Assembly (NCBI GenBank): GCA_032622095.1
Contig: CP136068.1
Span: forward strand, 51,272,443 to 51,336,442
Origin: Siphonodentalium dalli
Taxonomy: Eukaryota > Mollusca > Scaphopoda > Gadilida > Siphonodentaliidae
DNA: 64,000 bases
Direction of reading: 5' to 3'
Shown: positions 50,901-62,900 of the stretch, one piece after another
How positions within the stretch are numbered: the first letter of the stretch is position 1
Layout: each line of letters begins with the position of its first letter
Translations under genes and position numbers: made by a program
The notes under the pieces: model-generated
The model's input: the letters and a program-made list of their open reading frames with translations, nothing else
Database searches by the model: none
Told to the model about the DNA's origin: nothing

Positions 50901-53900
50901 CTTGCAACAAAAGATGAAGAAATTCTTCAGGCGTCCAGCAAATGTTCTGATCTAGAAACAAAATTTAATACCGAAATAGGTACCTGGCAGGAAAAGGTAG
51001 CAGAAAAGGATGCCACTTTGAGCAATTTAATAGCTGATCTGAATGAAAAGCAACAGGTGATTGAAAACTCGGAGAAAACAACTGTTTACCATGGAGAGAA
51101 TATCAAAGAATTGTCAGAGAAATGTGCAACAATGGAGGAGGATCATACAAATACCATAGCCGATCTCCAAAACTGCATCTCTCAAAGTGACATGGTTATT
51201 ACCAAAGATCGTGAAAGATGCTCGGATTTGAAACTTCAGATTTCAAATATGAAGAAAGATGTATCTGAACGAGACAGTATGATTACTGGACTCAATGAGA
51301 AACTATCAGAGTTGGAGAACCAGTTTACTTCTGATGCCGAGACGTGGAAGGAAGAGCTCAGTCAGAAGGAGTCATTGGTTGCTGACCTTAACATGAAACT
51401 TTGCGAGTTGGAGAACCAGTTTACATCTGATGCCGAGATGTGGAAGGAAAAGCTATGTCTGAAAGAGATGTTAGTCGCTGACTTAAATGAGGAGATTTCT
51501 GCAACGGAGCTCAAATATCAGTCAGAGCTGGGTATTCTTCAGAATTTGGTGGTTGAAAAGGACATCCTAATGGGAGAACTTTCCGAGAAACTCACAGCTG
51601 TCAATGGCCAGATGGTACATGTCGGCCAAGAACGTGATTCAGTTAAAAAGTTGCACAAAGATGTGGAGGACAAGTTGAGTATGATGAAATCTCAAGACGA
51701 TGTCAACATTTTGGAAGAAGAGTATGCAAAGAAAGTCGAAGAGCTTCGGAGCGAATATGAAAACAGTTACGAGGAAAAGACAAATGTTCTTTCTGAAAAG
51801 ATATCAACTATTACAGATGAATATAATTCTGTCAGAGAGAATTTTGAAAGAACACAATCTGAGCTGAGTGAGTATAAGCAGCTGTCTGTGAATCAGGAGT
51901 CCAAGATGACTGAACTGCAAAGTCAAATATCAGAGAATGAGAAAACCATGTCGGCACTGCATAATGAATACATTGATGCCTGTTCTGAGAGGGAAGGGCA
52001 AAGGTCACAGAACGAAGATCTTCTGAATAAAATAAACACACAGCAGGACTCTATTGTTGAGTTAGAGAGTGAACTTGACTGCTTGCGATGTGAGATATCA
52101 TCATCACAGGATAAATTCATACGTTTCTCAGAAATTCTCCAGTTGAAAGAAGAAGAGATTGCTCAGTTGTCAGATAGAAGTCAATATGATGCGGAACTCG
52201 AAGCTTTGAAGGTAGAAAATGTCCGTATGGGTGGCGAAAATACACAACTACGCGAGAACATAAAAGGACTTGATTTCGCGATAAGTCAACTGAAGGATGA
52301 TTTGGAGAATTCTAACGAACAAAACACTGGGATACGGGATGATTATCAACAACAGATTGATGTGATGTATCAGCAATTTCAAGAGAAGAACTCAGTTCTC
52401 TCAGATGTATCATCAAAGCTTGATTCTCTGAAGGAAGTTGAAGATATTGTTTGTCACCATGGTTACAAGCCCTGTGATGTTGAAGCTGTGATATTAAATG
52501 TGGATTCAATGAAAAGTGCCATTACTGAGAAAGAAAGCCTTATATCAGAGTTGTTGTGTGAAAACAAACTTCTGAAAGATGCTATGGCATCTAGTGATAT
52601 TTCTAGTCAACGTACCAAAGACAATAGCCTTCCAACTTCTGGCGCTAGTCCCTCTCATTCTGATGCAGGAACCAACACAGAGGCTCATAATGATATGCAA
52701 CAAAAAAGTAAAACTGGTGGAATCGTCGATTCAGTTTCAGGTGAAATCTCGTCCAATTTACCATCTGATGTTGAGACCTCGATGCCTGAATTCCATGGTG
52801 CTCTTGAAACTGTAAGTTCATCAAGTACTGAAGGTATAGACATTCCAAAAGAATCTAGCTTTGATTATTCAGAGAATATTGCTGAAAAATCGACATGTGA
52901 TTTGGCAATGCAGACAGATTTCATGTGTATCATGTCACCACTGGGTCCAAATTTATCAAACTTCTGTGATCAATCTCCAGACCTTATATCAAATGCTGAG
53001 CAAGCGTTTAACTATACAGACATGCCAATGCCATGCGATACGGACCTACTGGCCAGCACGATTGAGTCTATGAACTTCACGAATGATGATACCATTGAAC
53101 ATATGTTTGAACCTCAGACCTCCATTCCTGTTGAGCAATATATGGTCGATAAGCAATTATCTCCAGGGCCACGTGATCGTTTCGCTTCTTCCATGATGCA
53201 ACTCGACAATTCTCAAATGGGTGAATTTGGCAGTGAACTCGAGTGCTTGCAAGTGATGTGCAATAAGAAAGATGAAGAGCTTCTCGACCTTCAACTCAAA
53301 GTCATCGACTACGAAAGTCGCATTTCCTACTTTAAGGAGGAGCGGAAGAATCTTGATGTGAACATGCAGTCATTGCATTCGAAAATCGAATCCTTGTCAA
53401 ACGACTGTCAGCAGCTATTTAAAATGAAGCAGAAGTATGAAACGTCAAACAACTCACTACGAAATGAGATCAGTGGACTTGAAAAAGCTCTGGAAACCCT
53501 GAAATACAACATGCAGACCGCCGAGCAGAAATTTGATGAAGAAAAAGAACTTCTGCAAAAAGATCTCAATTACTATCAGGACCGGGTTCTTGAATCGGCG
53601 AGCGTGATCGACAAACAAGAGGAAATAATCCAGTCACTGGAACAGTTCAAATATGAGATGTTAATGAGAACCTCCACTCCTGAAATTTCCCCGATGTTAT
53701 CTCACGAGACAAGACTGAAATCGACAAGTGTTTCTATTTCAGATACAGGTGAAGGTCGAGTTGAGGATGGTAATGACACATTTGGAGAAAGTGAAGATTC
53801 AACTTACTCGGGTGCAGAAAATCTGAAAATTGAAGTGAATAAATATAAGGACTTAGCTGAAACGTTGGAAAACCGATGCAGACAGCTGGTCAGTGAGAAT

Positions 53901-56900
53901 GATACTTTACATGGCGTTGAGTCTCAGCTGAAGGAAGCTAGTGATAAGTTAGAAAACCAGTGCACCCTCATGCAGCTTGTCAACGACAATCTCATGTCAG
54001 ACGTTAACGGCAAAATCAACGAAATTTGTGACCTGGAAAAGGAGATTGAGACTGTTAATTCTGTGGTTGCCGAGAGGGATCGAGTTATTCACGAATTGTG
54101 CTTACAACGGCATCAAATTCTCACCAATATTCATGACAATTCTAGGAAACTTCTCGTGGTTGCTGAAAATTCTTGCATGACTGACCGAGGCATCAATCAA
54201 CCCTACGACGAAAAGGTAACGAGTTCAGTTCCTGCATGCAATAGTTCGTTCGTTGACTGTTCTAGATCTAATTTTGTTGTTAATTTGCATGCAAATACTT
54301 ACCCATCTATTGTGGACTGTACACAGTGTTATGACGATCCGAGTATTTCTGCTGATGCACCAAATTCTCAGAACATAGACTTGAGATTATATTTGAACAA
54401 TTACAACCATTTAGTTGACGATTTAGTTCATAAACAACGCATGCTACATGGTGAATGTGAAAGACTGAGTGAACTTATAGCTAGATTAAATAACCAACTG
54501 ACTGAAATGATGGCCAATCAGAAATCGCATGACAATAACTGTGAGCAAGAATTCATGATTCATAATACGACAAGTGACAATGGCACGCTCAGAAATGACT
54601 TTAATTCTCTTCAAGAATCTTCTGTTTCTTATCAGATGCAGTCTCAAGGACTTTCACCTCAGTTTCTTCCATTACAAAATGACTCGCTTCAGCAGATGGA
54701 TTGCAGACACGAGGAACTACGAGAAACCCTACAAAACAGGTCCTCTTCAGCTGCTTCAAATAATGTGCCAAAAAGTGACGCATTACTGAATTATCAGCAG
54801 CCGATTCAACAGGTTTCAGAAAACGTTTTTACGAAAGCTGAAATCGAACTTGTGTCATCGCTCCCATACTGCCATGTTTTCGACAACTTGAGTCATCAAT
54901 CAACTTCTGGCTCAAATTTATTCGATATGAATGCTACCTCGCCTTTGGCTGCTGAAAATGAGGTCCACATAACACCATCTTTTAACCAAATAGAGCAGTG
55001 TGTGAATCAGTATGACAACACCAGTACCAAATCGGATCCAGGTCCTTGTTTGAAATTGCCTGAAGATAATTCTATTATCACGGGTCCTCTTGATGAACAT
55101 TTCTCAGATGAACATTTCTCAGATAAATTAGTTCAAGGTCCAAATTCGCAATTCAGCGGTGATAGTTCCATTCTTGTGTCCCATTCTGCTGATTTTAAGG
55201 CAGCTCTCAGAAGGTGTTCCAATCTTGTCAGAGAAATTATGGAAATTGTGGAAATTTCTAAGACTGCTTATACAACAACTATTGCCTTTGGTCCAAATTT
55301 AGACAGCGGTGTCCTTGTTGATATTGAGGTTCTTGAGCGGCTCATTGAATCTCTGAAAAATCATTGTTTGAACTTTTGCTCTGTGAGTGATAAAGTAGAC
55401 ACAGTCTTTCAACAAACTGGATCAAACCAGTTGGAACAAATTCATAGATCTGTTCAGACTCAATTTAGTTCTGAAGAAATCATTAACGTCTCCCAAACTA
55501 ATGTTTCATTACCGTGTTATTTTGATGTGAGCTCGCAGACGATAGCTGAGGATATTGATATTATGCATGACTCTGTTCAGCATGATATACTTCTTGAACA
55601 TTTGAATGATGTCGAAGTGGAGTGCTTAATGAATATGAACCACATTCAACAAATCAGCGTTGAGAATCACACTCTAAAATTGCAGTCAAACTGCGTAGCT
55701 GATATTAACATGCAGAACGAAATTCTCATGTCTGAAGTTGAGAGCGCTGAGATTGACAGATTGAATTTGAAAAATTCACTGGACAATCTCTGCATGTCAA
55801 CTAAAACTAAAACCTTCGTTGGTATTGATATTCAAGAAGTCAGTGAAGCTACTCAGTGTGACCTGAGTTCAGGTTTTGGAGTTTGCAAGGATTCTCAGAC
55901 TGATTATGTTGAAGATATTGATCCAGTGCAAGTCGATGTAGAGCGCTTAGTGCAAACACAATCATCCAAGTCTTCTCAGCTAAATATTTTAGACCCTTCC
56001 CCCTCTACTGCAGATCTGTCTAGTGATTATACATCTTCTGAGAATCCTTGTTGCTGTGCCTTACAGCTAATCATTAAAGAGCAAGATAACAAAATAGCAG
56101 AAATAGCGTCAAAGTGTGCGGAAATCGAGGCCCTTCTTCAAAAGTCAAAGGTCAAATGTTTGAAGTTGAAAGGAGCAAAGAGTAAGTTAGAGAAAACTCT
56201 GGAGCAATTGAAATCAGATTCAAGTAATGGGACAAAACAAGAAGAAATGACGTCTGTGTTCACTCAGTGTGTTGGTTTGTGTATGGTTGACAATGCTATT
56301 CAGAGTACTGTTTCATCAGTTGATGCCTGTGTTCTAACCGATTATAATGGTGATTCCAGTGGCATTTACGATGAAAATAAAACATCTAGTCAATCTGACA
56401 GACAGCCGGAACAAGGTTCTATCCAGCTGCATGAAATCGAGTCTCTGACCTTGAAATGTGCTGAGCTTCAATCGCTCCTAGATAACTCGAAGATACAGTG
56501 CCTGAAACTAAAGGCATCTAAGGTCAAGCTGGAGAAAAAGCTGAACAAGTATTCAGGTGATCGCTCAAACCTGATTAATGCTGAGGTTCAAACTGGGGAA
56601 ATGTCGAGTCAAATATTTGATGATTCAGTGCCTATTTCTGTTCAGGGTTTGAAGTCTCCCACTGGGAGCCTCAGTATACTGGTAGATGCCGAGACTCAGA
56701 CATCTGGTGCTAGCCCCAGTGCTCAAATCCATGCTACAACTGAAGGAGCGGATGAGTCATGGACCAAGCAAATAGAAAGCCAAGCTCAGGAAAGTGTTGC
56801 TTTGGCAGCTAAATGCTCGGAACTGCAATCAGCTCTTGAGAATTCAAAGGTTCAGTGTCTTAAAGTTAAAGGTGCTAAATGCAAGTTGGAGAAGAAAATC

Positions 56901-59900
56901 CAATCACTGCAGGGTGAATTATCAGAAAAACGAGAGAGAAGTCGATCTGATTTTGGTGATGCTGTGGGTGAAGGTGACTTGTATATGAGGATTATCTCCG
57001 AGCTTGAGCAGAATTTACGTCCGACGTCTGATGGCAGCAAATCTGAGGCCTTTCCTGGATTCATAGAAAAAGATTCCAATGATAACTTAAAGTTGAAGAG
57101 CTTGCTTGATTCCGTCAAAGACCTTTCTCTGAATAATGCTGAGTTGGTTAGAAAAAGTGAAGATTTACAATCTCAATTCACTAATTTGTCTTCGCAGTCA
57201 GCGATGATAGCTGATAAAACTTTCATTGATGTTTGTGTTTCAACAGATATGGATCTTTCCATAGATGAGGAGAATGCAAAGCTTGTTGCGAGAAATGAAG
57301 ATTTATTTGTAAAGAATAAAGAACTTGATACCATGGTTGAAGATGTGAGAGCTGAATTTGAGAAATATAAGATTTCCTATGCTATCAACCAATGTCATGC
57401 TGAGTTGTCCCAGTTGAAACATGGAAGTGGCAGTAACAGCCCATCTCCGAGGGAAAGTGACGCCATTCATGAACAAGAGAATCTTGAACAAGATTATCTT
57501 CTCTTAGACAGAATCAGTGAACTCGAGAGCGTTCTTTTCAGTCGAGAAAATGACCTGAAAGTCCAGCAGATAGAAAATCTACACAAAGTGAGTCTGTTGG
57601 AAAAACATCAAGAAATTTTACAAAATCTTCATGTTGAAAACGTAAGTTTGAAGTGTAAAATTGAGGAGCTATCCGAGCATAATTATATGAATCAGTTAGC
57701 TTATCAGCTGAAACAGTTGACAAATTTAGCTGACAACGAGTTTGATGAAAGACGAAGAGTTGGTTCTGACAGGTTTTTAGATGACGAAGCTGCTGTTTCT
57801 CTTGAATCTAGTCGTGTTTGTGATACAATGAAAGCAAGTGAATCTCCGTCTGTATTAATTGACACTAGTCAGTCCTTTGAACCCAATCTCAACTGTCCGA
57901 CTATCCCTTCTACTAGCTGTACATCTCAAACTGTTACTGCCTCAAGCAACGACGTCACTTATCAACCTGCTGAAATTGATGCCGTTGAGAACATGATACA
58001 AATCAGTGATTCTCCACTATCGCATACGGTTCCTGGTGCTATTAGCCCTCCCTCTAGAGATGCAGTTTACAATGACCAGTCAGTTCTCACTGTCAATGAA
58101 TCAGTAGCTATTTCAGGTGTCAACACTATCGCAAGGAGAGATCTTTCAAACAGTCAAGTTATTGCTGAGCAGCTTGAATCAGTTGCCAGAATAATGCAGA
58201 ATATGAAAGCTGATTTAGATCGTTTAAAGAGTGAGAACAAGGCTCTCTTGTTGAGAAACGATGCTGACGTTCATGAGATACAGAGCATCCAAGTTGAGAT
58301 GAGCGAGAAACTGGAGCAAATTTTCGAGCTAAAAGGAAAGCTTGAAGAATCTCAGAAATTCGAGCAAGTAGCAAAGTTTGAATGCATGCAAACAGAAGAT
58401 AGGTGCGAAGAGTTGAAACGACAGCTTGAAACTTTCAGTTATGAAAATCGGTCATTTTTGAGTGAGGTGTCGGACTTGGAAAGTCAACAAAATCATCTAT
58501 CAGAGAGCTTGATAAAAATGTCTCATGAACGTCAGATGGCTGAACAACTGACTGAGAATCTCAAGGCAGATAAAGAAATTCTAAAGTCTGATCTTTATAA
58601 ACTGAGAGAAGATTTTGATCAATCTTTGGCAGACTTGGAAGTGAAACATCAAGAAATTCAAATGGTTCTGAACTGCAGCGAAGAGAAAGACAAACAGATA
58701 TCTGAACTTGATAGAAAGCTTGCAGAGATTTTGAGTGAAAAAGAAGATTTGATGAGTTTGTTGGATTCAAAGGATTCAGAACTGAAATCACAATCTGAAC
58801 TCCTGCAAACAAAGGAGGCTGAACTGAAGAAACTGGAAGATGAGGTCTCGATGAAGACTGGTGTTTATCAAGAGAAAGAACTCAAGATTGTAGAGCTGGC
58901 TTCAGAAATTAGTTCTTTACTTAATGAAAAGAACGATCTCCTCGAGAAAATAAGTACAATAACATCAGACAAAGATGTCATGGTTTCAGAGCTTGTATCT
59001 GAGGTGTCTTCTCTAAACAGTGAAAAGAATGCTCTCCTTGAGAAAATAGAGAATACAGAGACAGAGAAAGATGCCAAGGTTTCAGAACTATCTTCAGTTG
59101 AAATGGCCAATCTCCTTGAGAAAATAAATAAAATGACAGCTGAATTGAAATGTTGTGAAGATGCAAAGATTACAAAAGAGAGAGAACTGAATGGAATAAT
59201 AGGGAACATGAATGACCAACATGGTAAGGATATCTTCGAGCTGATGAACGAGATTAAGACACTGAGTGATAAAAATCATTCTCTTCTGAAGCAAAAGGAA
59301 AAGCTGGATGAAAATTTATCATCAAAAGAGAAAGAATTGGAACATATACTGGATAGTTTGGATGAAAGTCGAGAAGAATGTTATCAGGCTACTCAACAAG
59401 TTCGGATAATAGTCGAAGATGCGAGGCAAATCCAAGAGACATTATGCATGAGAGATGTCGATATTCGCATTCTGCAGGAATCATTAGCGGTTCGAGACGA
59501 AGCTATAGAGACACTTAGCTTGCAGAACAGCGAAACGACTAACGGTAATATAAAACTACAGCAGAAGTTATCTACTCAGAACGCTGAATGTAAAAAGTTG
59601 CAGAAGACGTCGTCAATAGAGCTGTGTCAGAAGGATGATGAAATTTGTCAACTTTCCAGCACTTTGTCGGAAAAAGAGATCCTGGTCAATGACCTTGAAA
59701 AATATCTCGACCTTGAAAGTGGAAAGGTCAAAGAACTTCAAAAGGAGGCTGATAAGAGAAAAGAAAAGACGTCAAAGTCAGAGCTGATTGTGCAATCCAA
59801 TGAAGAAATAGACTTGATGCCTAACGATGAAGCTGCGGCTTTGAGTCAGCAATTGTGTCAGAAGTTTGATGAGAACAAGCAGCTCCAAGGACAATTAACG

Positions 59901-62900
59901 ATTCTTAATAGTGAACTGGAGAATACCAGAGATGTCCTTCTTATGAGTGCAGACGATGTACACCGACTAAAAGATGAAATAGAGAGACATAAACAGGAAA
60001 AACAAGATATGAAAGATTTACAGGGAAGACATGACAAAGAAAAGCAAGAAATAAACGAGTCGCTTGAACTACACAAAAAGGAGAAAGAAAACATGAGGAA
60101 GTTGACCGAAAGGCATGAAAAAGAAACACAAGATATGAAGGAGATGCTGGAAGGACTTGAGAAGGAGAAGCAAGCTTTGAAAGAACTACAAGACAGTAGA
60201 CATATTGAAGAAAAAGAGGCAGAGGTTCTGTTGGCCGACAAAGGAAAAGAAATTGACAATTTGCAAGCTATGCTGGATGAGAAGATCAGTAGGACAGACA
60301 ATATGGAGGGTGAGATTGCAAATTTGTATCATAAAATTAATGACCTGAATGATGAAAACAAGCGTCTATCCGAAGATGTTACTCAGATGAGAAATGATGC
60401 TGCAGTTACGTCAAATCTTACTGTTATGAATGAAGCTTTAGAAACTGAAATAAAACAATTGCATGGAAAATGCAGACATCTAGAGGATGATGTGGCTTTG
60501 AAGGGTAAAGAACTAGTTCAGCTAGCGGAAGACATGAGGACCAAAGAAGAGAAGATTGCCTTACTGTTGGCTGAGTGTGAATCGTGTAATGATGCATTGA
60601 AGCTGAGAGAAGACGAATGTCGGAGGATTATTGCGGAGAAGGTGAGGAATGGGAAAAATGGGGATGCACTTCAACAACAGTTAGGAGAAATGACGGAAGA
60701 ATTGGCTGCAATGAAAAGAAGACTGACACAGAGGACTGAAGAGATTGATGATATGAAGAAAGAAGCGGTTGTTGAACTAATTGTGGCTGAATCTGTTCAC
60801 CAACAACACTCTGTAAAAGGTTCTGAGTTGGTGGGAGTCTCAGATTCATTGATAGCTGTCGATGCTGATGCCAGCCAGTTGACGGAAGATGTTGACAGAC
60901 AAAGAAATTCTAACCTCAATCCTGAAAGGCAGCAACATTTGACGGAGGATGTGAACCACAAATGTGATCTAATCTCTGAAATGGCACAACAGTTGAAGGA
61001 TGATGTCGATAACAAATCTGGTATCATTTCCGAGATGGAACAAGAGATGCGAGAAGATGTCGATAACTCAATTTCCGAAATGGAACATTTGACCGAAGAT
61101 GTGGATAACAATTCTGACCTAATTTCTGAAATGGCACAACAGCTGAAGGAAGATGTTGATAACAAATGCGACCTCATTGCTGACATGGAAAATGAGCTGA
61201 AAGAAAATGTGGATAACAAATGCAACTTGATATCTGAAATGGCGCAGCAGTTAAAGGAGGATGCCGATAACAAACCTGTCATCATTTCTGAAACGGAACA
61301 CGAGTCGAAAGACAATGTGGATAATAAACCTGACCTCATTTCGGAAATGGAACATCAGTTGAAAGATAAAGCCGATCAAGAAACAAACCAGATCGCTGGC
61401 GTGGAGCGTCAGTTGGAGAAGAAAAATGCAGAAATATTGAAGATCAATCATGAGTTTGAACGAAAACAGCGTGAGATTGATTACCTACACGAGCAACTCG
61501 ACAGCTGTAACAAAGAGATCGTGAGGCTCAACGACGATCTGTCAGGGGTTCAACAAGATGCCGACATCGCTGTCAAACAGCTGGAGGTCGCCCAAAGTCA
61601 AAAGCAAGAGTTAGAGCAGACAACAGGCATACAGGAGGAAAAGATTGATAGGTTAGAGCAGACGACAGGCATACGGGAGGATAAGATTGACAGTCTGGAA
61701 GAAAGACTACTGAGCATGGATGATGAGAAAGAAAACTTGCTTCAGGATTTGACCAATCAGATTCATTCATTTATGGAAGAGAATCGGCTGCTGACTGATA
61801 GTTTGGTGATGCTTGGCGATAGGGACATTACCCAGTCTAACACCATGATGAGAATGGAGAGCGAACATCAGAAAGCTGTGGTTGTTTTAGAGAAGGAACT
61901 AGCTTATAAAATTAATGAGACTGAGCAGTTGATGCATGAGTTGAAGCAAACGGAACGTGACATGGAACAGTTGATCACAGAGACAGCTGATGTGAATGGA
62001 GTGAAAGAGAAGTTGGACGAGAAGCTGGCTTTGTTAACTGAAGATAAGAAAGACATAGAAATTCAACTGCGCCAGTTGCAGCAACATGCAGATGATATGG
62101 AACAAATGCGCGCAGCTTTGTCCAAAGAAAAGGAGGAGGCTGAAATAAAACATATCAAGCAGACGGATGACTCCACAGAAACACTGAATCAGCTACGTCA
62201 TGAAAAGGCTGAAATGGTTGAAGAGCTCAACAATGTCAAATGCCAACTAGTTGAGAATAAGGACGAGTCTACGAAGGTAACTGCCAAGCTCGAAACGTGC
62301 AAGCAAGAACATGAGCTTCGTCTTTCTCAGCTTCGTGATGAGGGGAATTCAAAAGAAGAAGAGTATTCCAAGAAAGATGCATCTATCAGAAAGTTAGAAG
62401 ACGATCTTGATGCTTATCAGTTGCTTGTTGGTAGTCTCGACTCATTAAAAAGTCTTTCTGAACAGTACAATGTTGATCAAACTGATGTGATATCTGAACA
62501 GGACAAAGGTGACCAAAAAGATGTGATATTTGTTGGAAACCGTGACTTTGTTGATAGCGATTCTGAATCTGATGCGTCAGATTTCTATGATGCTCCGGAC
62601 TTTGTTGATGAAAACATTGTGTCTTCTGCCACAAATCAAAACAATCCCTCTGGTAATGTGTCATCTGCTGGCGAGCATTCTGGACCTCAGTTTCACATTG
62701 GTCAGATACTAATGGAAGCAGAATTATCATCAGTGCGGGAAAGAGATTTGAATGAAACCATCAATCAACTTCAACATGACAAAAATAAGTTGAGTTCGAG
62801 GAAGGCTTTATTCGAGAAAGCCAATTCTGAGTTGGTAAAACAAATTGATGATTTTAAGACAGATTCCGAGAATGCTCAGCAGGACTTGTCTATCTTGAGG

